The notes: a model not told the origin generated them from the sequence alone. A stretch of 58,398 bases of DNA from an uncultured Phocaeicola sp. (GCA_944321015.1 CALUJS010000015.1:1-58398), one strand, 5' to 3'; counted from the first letter of the stretch, positions 33,375-42,700 are shown. Translations and numbers: made by a program.

Positions 33375-33620
33375 TCACTCTACAGGAACGCAACCGCAAT
33401 CACCGCCCCATCTATATCCTTCAGGGCAAAGTAATTCACATTCATTTATGATACATGACATTCCATTCTTTACACAAGTGTTTTGATTGCAATCACCATA
33501 ATTAATCCCACATTTGTTCAAACCACATGCTCCCATGCCGCCCAACACATCTTCCAATTCCTTCTCCAACATATCAGTCGGAGGAAGAATAACTTCAAAT
33601 AATTTCGTCTGTTTTTCCAT
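33375..33620 (-). CDS. Cys-rich double-glycine precursor peptide 4
   Basis: The 81-residue product has a 28-residue leader (MEKQTKLFEVIL, ending DMLEKELEDVLGG) and a 53-residue core with 9 cysteines. The core has C-x4-C pairs CGLNKC, CNQNTC and CIINEC, and a CPEGYRW and CGCVPVE tail. It is the first gene of the peptide locus in the direction of transcription, preceded by the terminator of the SusC/SusD operon, and the only peptide gene without a barrel gene directly upstream. Confidence 0.85.
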   Translation of the reverse strand: MEKQTKLFEVILPPTDMLEKELEDVLGGMGACGLNKCGINYGDCNQNTCVKNGMSCIINECELLCPEGYRWGGDCGCVPVE

Positions 33621-33703
33621 GATATAAAAAATTAAAAGTTTATACTATGATGACCATTAAGTCCATCGTTCTGATTTATTGTTTATTTACAACCAAATAC
33701 AAA

Positions 33704-33741
33704 ACGGGCGGATGAATCGACGGAGCGACTCACCCACCCGT
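33704..33741 (-). terminator. Terminator of the SusC/SusD/DUF4465 operon
   Basis: A 16-base stem with G-T pairs (ACGGGTGGGTGAGTCG against CGATTCATCCGCCCGT) is followed on the minus strand by TTTTG. It lies 16 bases after the DUF4465 gene. Confidence 0.85.
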
Positions 33742-33757
33742 CAACCTCACTATGAAA

Positions 33758-34582
33758 TTATTGCTTCAGCTGAAAGCCATCCAGACAGAACCAGGACGGA
33801 GTGCGCATTACGCCTTCCCCATCCTTGTCCGACGAATCCAAGTGGAACACTACCCGGTCTACCTCGCCCAAGGCGGAAAGTTCCAGTTTGCGCCAGTTGT
33901 TCACAATGTAGTCCCAATCGGGATTGGCCGTGTTGTGACCGGCCTTGCAAGCCAGGTCGAAGTCGACCGTTCCCGTTTGCGTGCCGCCTTTGTAGCCGAT
34001 AGCGGTCAGCGTGAAATAGTCGCCATCGGCAAACTTCGTCACACCGCCGGGCACGTAAGAATGCCAGATGCCCATCGGTTTACTCGGGATGTTGGGATTG
34101 GCTACCGGCTCCCCGTCTTCTCCGGCATAGGTGTCGCCATAGTACATGGCCAAGTAAGCCCACGAAGTATTGGCAACCAAAATATAGTCTATCACCGACG
34201 GCTCGTCGAACGTAAACGAAGCATCGTCATCGTTCACATGGCAAACCAGATAAACGCCGGTATTGTTGGGGCGCGTAGTCCATACGCTGTAGCGGATGGA
34301 GTCGATGGCTTCGGGCGTGTTCTGCCACACGAAAGAACGGTTGGAACGGTTGCTGTAGCAGAAGCCTCCGGACAGTTGGCCATCGGAAGATTTCACGGTG
34401 TTGAAGTGGATGCCCTCCACGGAAAAACCGCCGTCGGGTATCACATGGGAGAAACGTGTGGGTATCTCCAGTTCGGAAAAGGTGATATTCGTGGCGTGAG
34501 GTATCACCAAATCTATGTCATCGCTGCAAGAAGCCAACAAGCCGCCAAGCGCGATACAAATGCTTAGTATATATTTCTTCAT
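33758..34582 (-). CDS. DUF4465-like surface lipoprotein
   Basis: The 274-residue protein has a lipoprotein signal (MKKYILSICIALGGLLASCSDD, with the lipobox cysteine in ASC). It then has the pattern of DUF4465 domains: an early FSELEI strand, GGFCYSN, MGIWHSY and DYFTLTAIGYKGG, and a C-terminal VDRVVFHLDSSD. These beta-rich lipoproteins commonly accompany outer-membrane uptake systems. It is the third gene of the SusC-SusD operon, 24 bases after susD, so it is probably a surface ligand-binding partner. The ligand is not known; the family call is from remembered patterns. Confidence 0.75.
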   Translation of the reverse strand: MKKYILSICIALGGLLASCSDDIDLVIPHATNITFSELEIPTRFSHVIPDGGFSVEGIHFNTVKSSDGQLSGGFCYSNRSNRSFVWQNTPEAIDSIRYSVWTTRPNNTGVYLVCHVNDDDASFTFDEPSVIDYILVANTSWAYLAMYYGDTYAGEDGEPVANPNIPSKPMGIWHSYVPGGVTKFADGDYFTLTAIGYKGGTQTGTVDFDLACKAGHNTANPDWDYIVNNWRKLELSALGEVDRVVFHLDSSDKDGEGVMRTPSWFCLDGFQLKQ

Positions 34583-34606
34583 AATATAAATTCGTTTACA
34601 GTTAGT

Positions 34607-36040
34607 TTATTCAAGACCAGGATTTTGTTCTATCACATTGGAGTGTGCCTTGATTTCATCGTCGGGGATAGGCCAGCAATATTGGTTGGTGCTGAAATTG
34701 ATGTCGGGCTTCAAGGTGTATATCCACGGACGACCATTGTGCTCTATGCGGGTTGCGGCAAACCAAGGCGATTCGTTCTCCATCAGGAGGGTAACGACAT
34801 ATTCTTTGAAAATGGCATCCATCAATTCATCGTAGGTGTCTACCCCTGTTATGGGCGACATAACAGGATTGGTATAGACCGCACGCATGTCGTTCAACGG
34901 CTTCAATGCACCGGCAATGTCGGAAGGATTGGTACGGGCCAACAACTCGGCTTTCATGATATACAGTTCGGCATAGCGGAAAGCATAAGTGGCATACATG
35001 TCGTTCTCGCCTTCGTAACGTCCGCGATGGTAGAGTTTGGTCAAAACCACATCGGTACTTTCGTCCCACGTTTCAGGAGCACGTGCCGTGCCGAAAGTCA
35101 GGTCATAGCGTTCATCCTCTTCCAGCCATTCCTGCGGAATATCCTCGAACACATTGTTATAGAACAGGCCATAGGAATAGATAAACTCATACGTCGTGTA
35201 AGTGGCCATGTCGCCCAGATAGCGGGAGAAAAGCACTTCTTTGGAATCCCATCCGTTGGTGTAAAGCTGTGTCAGGTCGGTTTCCATCTGAAAAGTCGAA
35301 GGCGCATTCGTCAGCAAATCGTTCACCAGCTGCAAAGCCTCGGCATAGTCGCCATCCCAACCGCGCACCAGCAACAGCTTGGCGTGCATGGCCTGGGCAA
35401 ACTGGCGCGACATGCGGCGGGCCGATTCGTAGTCGCCCAAATGTTGCTCGGCAAACGTCAGGTCGTCTATGATGTATTGGTAACTTTCGCCCACTGTGCT
35501 ACGTTCTACCATCAGGTTGGCCAATTCGGCTGTCTTGTCACGATAGATGATGCCGTAAGGCGAATCGGCCGCATCGAACCAATGACCGAACAGCCACAGA
35601 AGCTCCAAGTTGCAATAGCCACGGAAACAACGGGCTTCGGCCAAAAGGGCATTCTTGGCTTCCACCGAAGGATATTCCTCGTCAGCCAAATTGGAAATGC
35701 CCTCAATGGCCGCATTGGCTGCGTTGATGCAGCTATAAAGCTGATTCCAAATATTGACTATCGTATAATTATCACTCGACTGGGTATAGCCCATGTTGAC
35801 CATCTCGTCATCATAGTCCCACAATCCGGCCATGCTGTGCAGAGAACCATACAAATAACCGCCCAGACTGGAACAGGTTTCATACTCACCGTAAATGCCG
35901 TTCACAATGTTTTGCGCGCCGGAATAGGAAGTCACCGAGTTCTCCATCGTCAGGGAGTGTCTGGGTTCTTCCGTCAGAAAGTCCGAACACGCCGTGCAAA
36001 GGCCACCCGCAAGGAGCAAGCCCAAGATATATGTTTTCAT
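34607..36040 (-). CDS. SusD/RagB-family outer-membrane lipoprotein
   Basis: The 477-residue protein has a lipoprotein signal (LLLAGGLCTACSDFLTEEP) and the SusD opening with an early YSGAQNIVNGIYG helix. The tetratricopeptide-like interior includes EARCFRGYCNLELLWLFG and FRYAELYIMKAELLAR. The ending includes WPIPDDEIKAHSNVIEQNPG, the standard SusD C-terminus. It caps the SusC transporter and binds the nutrient at the cell surface. It lies 12 bases after susC. No glycoside hydrolase or hybrid regulator is next to it, so the substrate could be a peptide, glycan or other ligand. Confidence 0.95.
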   Translation of the reverse strand: MKTYILGLLLAGGLCTACSDFLTEEPRHSLTMENSVTSYSGAQNIVNGIYGEYETCSSLGGYLYGSLHSMAGLWDYDDEMVNMGYTQSSDNYTIVNIWNQLYSCINAANAAIEGISNLADEEYPSVEAKNALLAEARCFRGYCNLELLWLFGHWFDAADSPYGIIYRDKTAELANLMVERSTVGESYQYIIDDLTFAEQHLGDYESARRMSRQFAQAMHAKLLLVRGWDGDYAEALQLVNDLLTNAPSTFQMETDLTQLYTNGWDSKEVLFSRYLGDMATYTTYEFIYSYGLFYNNVFEDIPQEWLEEDERYDLTFGTARAPETWDESTDVVLTKLYHRGRYEGENDMYATYAFRYAELYIMKAELLARTNPSDIAGALKPLNDMRAVYTNPVMSPITGVDTYDELMDAIFKEYVVTLLMENESPWFAATRIEHNGRPWIYTLKPDINFSTNQYCWPIPDDEIKAHSNVIEQNPGLE

Positions 36041-36052
36041 CTTTGTCTTTTA

Positions 36053-39000
36053 TTAATTGATTGTAAATCTTAAACCGAAATTAAATGTCCGTGCTGCCGG
36101 ATAGGAACTGTAATCCGCGCCCATCCCGTAAAGCGCCATGTTGGAGGTTGCCGAGAAGTTTCCTTGCGGGTCCATGCCCGGATACTTCGTAATGGTGAAG
36201 AGGTTGGTAGCTTGGAACGTGGCCTCAATGCTCTTGATAAGTGTGTTTTCAAACCACTTCTGCGGTAAGCGGTACGATAAGTTCAAGGCGCTCAGACGCA
36301 CATAGGAAGCATCGTGCAACCAACGGTTGGTGAACACGCTGTTTTGCCCCATGCCATAATGGGTAACCACAGGATATTTGGCGCCGGAGCCTTTCATCGT
36401 CCAGCTGTCCAGCACAATGTTCGGCGCATTATATACATTGGTGCCGCCAAACGTGGAAGCCTCTTCCACCCAATAGCGTTTGCCACCCAGCGAATAAGTA
36501 AAGGTCAGGTTGGCCATCAGGCCTTTCCAATAGAGCGTGGTTCCGAAACCTCCGAACATATCCGGATTGCTGTCACCCAAATAGGTACGGTCGCCGTCGG
36601 CCGTAATCTTGCCGTCGCCATCGAGGTCGACCACATAGATGTCGCCGGCATCTTCCGTGAACGAAGTGGCGCGATAGTAATTGGCCGGTTGTCCGGTGGC
36701 AGGGTCGAGCGGCTTCAAGGCCCACACCTCCTCGCTGTTTTCATAGAAGCGTCCGGCATCCACATAACCATAGAACGAACCTAAACGTCCGCCTTCTTCC
36801 AGCTTGTAGGTCTCATAAGTGCCTCCGCCCAAGAAAGTGGTCACTCCGTTGAGCTTCTCCAAGATGCCTTTGTTGTGGGCGGCATTGAAATTGACTTCCC
36901 AAGTAAGGTCGTGGTTCTTGATGACGTCCACCGTGATGTCAAACTCCACACCCGTGTTGCTGATGGCGCCCACGTTTTGCGACGTGCTGCTGAACGAAGA
37001 AGAGGTCGGAACAGGACGGCTCGTGATGAGGTTGTCCACATACTTCCGATACCAGCCTATCGTACCACGCACACGGTCGTCCCAGAAACCGTAGTCCAAA
37101 CCGATGTCGGTCTGGCGCTGGGATTCCCATTGCAGGGAGTTGTTGCCCAGTGAAGAGGGATAAACACCCGGCTCGCCATTGTATGAATTGGAATCCATGT
37201 AGCTGATGTAGTCGTAGTAGCCCAAGTTCTGCGAACCGGTCAGACCGAACGAAGCACGCAACTTCAAGTAGCTGACGTAAGGTTTCAACGGCTGCATGAA
37301 GTCTTCTTCCGTCAATATCCAGCCGACGGCTGCCGAGGGGAAGTAACCCCAACGGTTGTCTTTACCAAATCGGGAAGAACCGTCGGCACGGAAAGTGGCC
37401 GTGAGCAGGTAGCGGTTGTTGTACTTATACTGCACGCGGGCAAAGGCCGACACCAATGCCGAAGCATACTTGTCGCTGCCTATACTTTGGCGGGTGGCCG
37501 CACTGCCCAGATTGGTCAACACGTCGTCGTCGGGGAAGTTGATGCCGGAAGCCGACATGTAGTCGGTGGCCTGTTTCTCCACAGAGTGACCGAGCAGAGC
37601 CTGCACATCGTGCTTACCCATCGTCTTGTAGAAGGTGAGCAGGTTATCCCACACAATGACATAGTTTTGCGTGTCGCGATGAGAAGACGAGTTGGTATCG
37701 TCGTCATAGTAACGACGTCTGAAAGTTTCCGTCTTCACGTTGGAATAGGTGGCATTGAGCGTGGTGCGGAATTTGAGGTAGGGAAGGATGTCATACTCCA
37801 GATAGGAAGAGGCATTCAAGTTGCGCGATTCGCTGAAATCTTTGTCCATCAGCTCAATCAAGGGGTTCTTCGTGTAATAGTCTATGGTGTTGATTTCGCC
37901 GTCTTCCGTGTAAGCCGGATAGTCGGGGCGCATGTCGATGATTTTACCAATCATGCTGTCCTTGTCGTCTGCACGGCGCGAAGAAGCATCCATATTCAAG
38001 CCGAATTTCACCTTGTCGCTCACCTTGGCTTCGAAATTGAAGCGGGCGCTGATGGTGCGCGAATTGCTACCTTTCACCACGCCGTCCTGGTCTTTGTAGT
38101 TGACCGAAGCATAATAGGAGTTAGCTGCCGAACCGCCACGGATGGACACGCCATAGTCCTGCACCAGCGCGTTCTGGGTCATCATGTCCCAATAGTTGTC
38201 CGTTCCATCATAATAGGCATTGGGAAGCCAGATATCGTCGATGTCGGTCATGTCCCATTGGCTGGTGTTAAGCTGGTTGAACTTGTCCACATCCATATAT
38301 TTCTTGTTGAAATACGTCAAGTTACCATAGCGGAAAGCCTCCAGCAAGTTGGCCTGTTTGGAATATGACTTATATTCTTCGGCGTTCAGCGTCTTAAAGT
38401 CGTTGGAGTTCATCACCTGCCATCCCCAGCGCGAGGTAAACTCGATGGTGGGCTTCATGCCTTCCGCTCCGCTGCGGGTGGTCACGATAACCACGCCGTT
38501 GGCCGCACGCGAACCGTAGATGGCCGTGGCGGAAGCGTCTTTCAAGATGTCAATGCTCTGCACGTCGTTCAGGTTGAGGTTGTAGAGCGTGTTGGACACG
38601 TCGCCCGATATGCCGCTAGAATACTGGGGCACACCGTCGATAATCCACAACGGCTGTCCGTCGCCGGAAAGGGAGGACTGGCCGCGAATGACAACCGACA
38701 CGGGCGAGGTGGGCGACGCACTCGAAATCATGACGTTTACACCTGCGGCCTTGCCTTGCAGCATACCGGAAATGCTGGATGTCATGGGTGCCATCTCGAT
38801 GTCCTGCCTGTCAAGGCGCGACACGGAACCGGTCAAGTCCTTGGCTTTGGCCGTGCCGTAACCAATGACGACCACTTCGTCCAAGTCGCTGGTCTCCGTT
38901 TCCAAACGCACGCTGACCTCCGTCCGGCCTTTGATGTTCACTGTCTGTGAAGTCATGCCGACAAAACTGACAACCAACTGAGGATTGCCGACCGAAGAAG

Positions 39001-39296
39001 AATAACTTAGGGAAAAACGACCGTCGAGGTCGGTAATGACACCTGTCTTCGTACCTTTCAACATCACCGAGGCACCGGGCACAGGCTCGCCCTTTTCGTC
39101 CGTCACCACTCCTTGAATGGTGACTTTGTTGTCTTGACTTGGCGCAAACGCTTCTACGCCGTTAGGCTGACTGTCGACTTCACTCGCATTGGCGAACTGC
39201 GGCAGTTGGGAGAACAGGCAAACTGCCGAACCGAGCGCAAGCGCTCTAATTCTTAAATTTACCCCCCCCCGCTCTTAAAAATCGTAAATCTGTCAT
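36053..39296 (-). CDS. SusC/RagA-family TonB-linked transporter, start out of frame across G9 tract
   Basis: The body of the gene encodes a carboxypeptidase-regulatory domain (GVVTDEKGEPVPGASVMLKG) and a TonB-box-like region (LDEVVVIGYGTAKAKDLTGSV). A plug follows, with DASATAIYGSRAANGVV, then a large barrel ending RTFNFGLRFTIN; at least 1018 residues are open. Upstream, the same frame encodes a convincing signal region (RIRALALGSAVCLFS, then ANASE) but meets a stop before any ATG. A good ATG at 39296 leads into this region only if the nine-G run at 39262-39270 loses one G (or gains two); with nine Gs it stops after 16 codons. With eight Gs the product is 1080 residues. This indicates slipped-strand phase variation with the gene OFF here, or a miscounted homopolymer. 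Confidence 0.9.
39262..39270 (-). promoter_or_regulatory. Poly-G tract at the SusC N-terminus (phase-variation candidate)
   Basis: Nine consecutive G on the coding strand lie 26 bases after the first base of the start codon. The tract is the exact point where the start frame and the gene frame diverge. Confidence 0.75.
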
Positions 39297-39351
39297 AACT
39301 TGATTTGGTTAAAGTTAATGGGGTTTTCTTATCAAATCTTTTATAGTATCG

Positions 39352-39359
39352 CAAATGTA
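39352..39359 (-). promoter_or_regulatory. Promoter -7 element of the SusC operon
   Basis: TACATTTG on the minus strand fits TAnnTTTG, with TTTA 18 bases upstream as a weak -33 element. It would give a leader of about 50 bases. The long gap 39297-39758 otherwise holds a 22-bp repeat array and a divergent promoter. Confidence 0.6.
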
Positions 39360-39553
39360 TCAACATTCATTTAAGAATAAAAAATATTACGCGTTAAAAA
39401 ACGATAATACAAAAGCAGTTTATCACCCTCGAACAAGCTAACGGATCCACACCTCGTCCGGCAAATATCAAATTGCAGCCATACTCTTTGGGGTAACACA
39501 AGCAGAACGACATATCGTGCTGTTGGTATCGCCTGTATATTCCCCGCCCGCGA

Positions 39554-39619
39554 GCGTCCATATCTACGGTCACGAGCGAGCATATCCCCGCTCACGAGCC
39601 GCCATATGACAGCTCACGG
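39554..39619. repeat. Three tandem 22-bp repeats (same family as 29395)
   Basis: Units at 39554-39575, 39576-39597 and 39598-39619 have a CATAT core and end with TCACGA or TCACGG. The first unit differs from the one at 29417-29438 at a single base (CATATCT against CATATCC). Confidence 0.8.
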
Positions 39620-39659
39620 CGGGTGATGGGAAGTTGCCGGAGATTGCGCTCATTCGCAT

Positions 39660-39667
39660 TATCTTTG
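39660..39667 (+). promoter_or_regulatory. Promoter -7 element of the DUF6249-sigma operon
   Basis: TATCTTTG on the plus strand lies 92 bases before the DUF6249 gene start. No clear TTTG at -33. Confidence 0.6.
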
Positions 39668-39758
39668 CAGGGCGCATTGAAAAAAGAGGCTGCGGATGCA
39701 ACCTTTCGGGGGATTGCCTGCGTCTAACACACAGAACAACTTAAAAACTCATACGATT

Positions 39759-40412
39759 ATGAAAAGAATCATCTTCCTGCTCGCCGCCTGCTTCGCGCTG
39801 GCCGTGAGCGCACCCTTGGGCACGGCCGATGCCCGAAACACCATGACTGTGGAACTCCGCACGGCAAGCGACACGCTGGCCGCTTATGCACAGCAAAACA
39901 AGCAGTTGGAAAAAGCAGAAGCCCAAATCGAAAAGCTGGAACAGCAAGTGGAAGGATTGCAGAAGCAAGAAGACTGGCTTGTCGGTCCGGTGGCGCTGGT
40001 GGGCACCATTCTGGTTTGCATCCTGCCCGTGGCCATTGTCTTCATCGGGTTCTACTTCAAGTTCCGCAACCGACGCGCCCGCTACGAACTGATAAGCAAG
40101 ATTCTGGCCGCCGGACAACCCATCCCGACGGAAATGATAGAGCAGATTTGCGACACGGAGGGACGCAGCAGCCTGCGCCTCATCCAGACGGGCATCCGCA
40201 TCCTGTTCTTCGGCATTGCGTTCACGGCGCTCTTCGCATTCTTGGCCAACGAAGACTTGTACAGCGTGGGCTTCTTCATCGCCATCATCGGACTGGGAGC
40301 CATCCTCTCCGGCTATGTGCAGAAGCGCGAGGAAGAGAAACGGAAACGGGAGAAACAGCCCGCCCCGCAGCCCGACACCACCGAACCGACCGCCACAACG
40401 GACGAGCAATGA
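39759..40412 (+). CDS. DUF6249-like membrane protein
   Basis: The 217-residue protein starts at 39759 with a signal peptide (MKRIIFLLAACFALAVSA). A short coiled-coil stretch follows (KQLEKAEAQIEKLEQQVEGL). There are three hydrophobic segments: one near residues 78-98 (VALVGTILVCILPVAIVFIGF) and a pair near 150-190. The tail is charged, with KREEEKRKREKQ. This resembles the DUF6249 proteins encoded next to ECF sigma factors in Bacteroidales. It overlaps the sigma factor gene by 4 bases (ATGA), so the two are coupled. The function is unknown; a role in envelope stress sensing is inference. Confidence 0.75.
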   Translation: MKRIIFLLAACFALAVSAPLGTADARNTMTVELRTASDTLAAYAQQNKQLEKAEAQIEKLEQQVEGLQKQEDWLVGPVALVGTILVCILPVAIVFIGFYFKFRNRRARYELISKILAAGQPIPTEMIEQICDTEGRSSLRLIQTGIRILFFGIAFTALFAFLANEDLYSVGFFIAIIGLGAILSGYVQKREEEKRKREKQPAPQPDTTEPTATTDEQ

Positions 40413-40948
40413 ACACCCTGACCGACCTTTCGCTCATAGCACAAGTGGTCGTGAGCCGCAACCGCAGGGCGTTCGACACGCTAGTCAGGCGACACCAGTC
40501 GCAGGTGAGGCGCTTCTTCCTGCATCAGACGCTGGGCGACACGGCTCTGGCCGACGACCTGGCGCAGGAGACCTTCATCCGCGCCTGGCTCCGGCTGGGC
40601 GACTTCCGAGGGCTGTCGAGCTTCGGCACGTGGCTGCTGCGTATTGCGTACAACGTGTTTTATGACTATCTTCGCACACGGAAGGACACCGCCCCGCTCG
40701 ACGAACTGCCGCCCGGCGGGGAAGGCATCTGCGAACAGCCGTCCGTGGGCACGCGCATCGACCTCTACGAAGCACTGCGCCTGCTGCGCCCCGACGAACG
40801 GACGTGCCTGACGCTGTTCTACATGGAGGACCTCACCATACCGCGCATCGCCACGGTGACGGGCATGCCCGAGGGCACGGTGAAGTCGCACCTGGCACGA
40901 GGAAAAGCTAAACTGTCTGACTACTTAAAACAACATGGCTATGAATAA
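40409..40948 (+). CDS. ECF-type RNA polymerase sigma factor
   Basis: The 179-residue protein has sigma region 2 (FDTLVRRHQSQVRRF and DDLAQETFIRAWLRL, residues about 20-75) and region 4 (LTIPRIATVTGMPEGTVKSHLARGK, about 140-165). The two are joined by a variable linker, the layout of extracytoplasmic function sigma factors. The start at 40409 overlaps the stop of the DUF6249 gene, and the end overlaps the DUF5056 gene by 14 bases. The downstream small membrane protein is a likely anti-sigma-type partner. Targets cannot be read here. Confidence 0.93.
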   Translation: MNTLTDLSLIAQVVVSRNRRAFDTLVRRHQSQVRRFFLHQTLGDTALADDLAQETFIRAWLRLGDFRGLSSFGTWLLRIAYNVFYDYLRTRKDTAPLDELPPGGEGICEQPSVGTRIDLYEALRLLRPDERTCLTLFYMEDLTIPRIATVTGMPEGTVKSHLARGKAKLSDYLKQHGYE

Positions 40949-41276
40949 TCGGAACAACGAACCGGACCCGGTGGCACGCTTCCTGCGCGAACAGCGACGC
41001 GAGGTGCCCGACCACGGCTTCACCCGCCGCGTGATGCACCGCCTGCCCCGCCGGCGCGAACACCTGACATGGGCCGTCCCCCTGGCCGGAGCGGCCTGCG
41101 CAATCGGCCTGTTTGTCGCCCTCGGAGGCTTCGAGGCCGTGCTGGCATGGAGCGAGGACATCGCCCGCAGCCTGCTTGCGCAAGACTGGAGCAACCCCCG
41201 CCTGCAGGCCGTCGGCATACTGATGCTGGGACTGAGCGTGGTGGGACTATGCCACCTTTCTTCGCAAGAGGAGTGA
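40935..41276 (+). CDS. DUF5056-like small membrane protein, possible anti-sigma factor
   Basis: The 113-residue protein has a polar N-terminus (PDPVARFLREQRREVPDHGFTRRVMHRLP, a 29-residue stretch). Two hydrophobic segments follow near residues 46-66 and 90-108. The FTRRVM motif and the position after an ECF sigma gene match DUF5056 proteins. It starts inside the sigma factor gene, so expression is coupled. Acting as a membrane anti-sigma factor is inference from position and shape. Confidence 0.75.
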   Translation: MAMNNRNNEPDPVARFLREQRREVPDHGFTRRVMHRLPRRREHLTWAVPLAGAACAIGLFVALGGFEAVLAWSEDIARSLLAQDWSNPRLQAVGILMLGLSVVGLCHLSSQEE

Positions 41277-41297
41277 GGCAGATGCCGAAATAATGCG

Positions 41298-41305
41298 TAC
41301 TTTTG
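41298..41305 (+). promoter_or_regulatory. Promoter -7 element of thyA
   Basis: TACTTTTG on the plus strand lies 30 bases before thyA and fits TAnnTTTG. Confidence 0.55.
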
Positions 41306-41334
41306 CACGCAGATAAAGCTAAAGCACCACACAC

Positions 41335-42129
41335 ATGAAACAATACCTCGACCTCCTGCAGCGCATCCTCGACGAAGGCGTGCGCAAGGACGACCGCACG
41401 GGCACGGGCACCATCAGCGTGTTCGGCCACCAGATGCGGTTCAACCTCGACGAAGGCTTCCCCTGCCTCACCACCAAGAAACTCCACCTGAAGTCCATCA
41501 TCTACGAGCTGCTGTGGTTCCTGAGGGGCGACACCAATGTGAAGTACCTGCAGGAACACGGCGTGCGCATCTGGAACGAGTGGGCCGGACCCGACGGCGA
41601 CCTGGGCCACATCTACGGCTATCAGTGGCGCTCGTGGCCCGACTACGACGGGGGGCACATCGACCAAATCGGGGATGCGGTGGAGGCACTGAGACACAAC
41701 CCCGACTCGCGCCGCATCATCGTCAGCTCGTGGAACGTGGCCGACCTCGACCGCATGAACCTGCCCCCCTGCCACATGCTGTTCCAGTTCTACGTGGCCG
41801 GCGGACGCCTCAGCCTGCAGCTCTACCAGCGCAGCGCCGACTGCTTCCTGGGCGTGCCGTTCAACATCGCCTCCTACGCCCTGCTGCTCATGATGATGGC
41901 GCAGGTGACGGGCCTCAAGGCCGGCGACTTCATCCACACGCTGGGCGACGCCCACATCTACGTGAACCACCTCGACCAGGTGCGCCTGCAGCTGACGCGC
42001 GAACCGCGCCCCCTGCCCCACATGCGCCTCAACCCGGAGGTGAAGGACATCTTCGACTTCGGCTATGAGGACTTTGAACTGACCGACTATAACCCTCATC
42101 CGCACATCGCGGGCCAAGTAGCCGTATGA
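41335..42129 (+). CDS. thyA: Thymidylate synthase (ThyA)
   Basis: ThyA methylates dUMP to dTMP with methylenetetrahydrofolate. The 264-residue protein has the catalytic C146 in [12 protein letters not shown]. Other conserved segments are [13 protein letters not shown], the folate-binding [35 protein letters not shown] and the C-terminal [14 protein letters not shown]. Length and catalytic position equal those of the E. coli enzyme. It overlaps folA by 4 bases (ATGA), a functional pair because ThyA produces the dihydrofolate that FolA reduces. Confidence 0.98.
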   Translation: MKQYLDLLQRILDEGVRKDDRTGTGTISVFGHQMRFNLDEGFPCLTTKKLHLKSIIYELLWFLRGDTNVKYLQEHGVRIWNEWAGPDGDLGHIYGYQWRSWPDYDGGHIDQIGDAVEALRHNPDSRRIIVSSWNVADLDRMNLPPCHMLFQFYVAGGRLSLQLYQRSADCFLGVPFNIASYALLLMMMAQVTGLKAGDFIHTLGDAHIYVNHLDQVRLQLTREPRPLPHMRLNPEVKDIFDFGYEDFELTDYNPHPHIAGQVAV

Positions 42130-42620
42130 CACGCATCACCATCATCGCCGCACTGGCCGCCAACGGCGCCATCGGCCTCGGCAACCGCCTGCTCTACAGG
42201 ATGCCCAACGACATGAAACGATTCAAGGCCCTCACCACGGGACACACCGTCGTCATGGGCCGGAGGACCTTCGAGTCGCTGCCCAAGGGCGCACTGCCCG
42301 ACCGGCGCAACATCGTCCTCTCGCGGCGGCCGGGAGCGTCGTTTCCCGGAGCCGAATGCTATGCCTCGCTGCAGGAGGCGCTGGCCCATTGCGGCGCGGA
42401 CGAAGCCATATATATAATAGGTGGGGCGAGCGTCTACGCCGAGGCCATGCCGCTGGCCGACCGCCTCTGCCTGACCCACATCGACGACACGCCGCCCAAG
42501 GCCGACGCCTTCTTTCCCCCCGTCGACCCCGGCGAGTGGCAGGCTGTGGCCGAAGAGGCCCACCCCGCCGACGAAAGGCACGCCCACGCCTACCGCTTCA
42601 CCGACTACGAGCGCCGCTGA
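42126..42620 (+). CDS. folA: Dihydrofolate reductase (FolA)
   Basis: FolA reduces dihydrofolate to tetrahydrofolate with NADPH. The 164-residue protein has the N-terminal [22 protein letters not shown] with the active-site acidic residue in PND. The conserved [16 protein letters not shown], the NIVLSR strand and the [19 protein letters not shown] segment follow. It is translationally coupled to thyA and ends at a strong terminator. Confidence 0.97.
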   Translation: MTRITIIAALAANGAIGLGNRLLYRMPNDMKRFKALTTGHTVVMGRRTFESLPKGALPDRRNIVLSRRPGASFPGAECYASLQEALAHCGADEAIYIIGGASVYAEAMPLADRLCLTHIDDTPPKADAFFPPVDPGEWQAVAEEAHPADERHAHAYRFTDYERR

Positions 42621-42642
42621 GACGCCGCGCCCCGACAAACAC

Positions 42643-42675
42643 GAAAGCCACCCGGCGTCCGGCCGGGTGGCTTTC
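42643..42675 (+). terminator. Terminator between folA and the Lrp gene
   Basis: A perfect 13-base stem, GAAAGCCACCCGG with CCGGGTGGCTTTC and a 7-base loop, lies between two convergent genes and can serve both. Confidence 0.9.
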
Positions 42676-42700
42676 ATGCGTTCCGGGGGTCAGGCCCGGC

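Noticed and set aside
33375..33620. Assignment of the Cys-rich peptides to the NVEALA or bacteriocin (bacteroidetocin) families
   Set aside because: The NVEALA motif is absent, and the cores have many cysteines in repeats, unlike the short bacteriocin-type peptides.
34625..36073. 482-codon frame antisense to susD
   Set aside because: It is explained by susD codon use on the other strand; the SusD motifs are unmistakable.
33758..39296. Vitamin B12 uptake operon based on the DUF4465-like protein
   Set aside because: No cobalamin riboswitch is visible upstream and the transporter is SusC-like, not BtuB-like; the ligand is left open.
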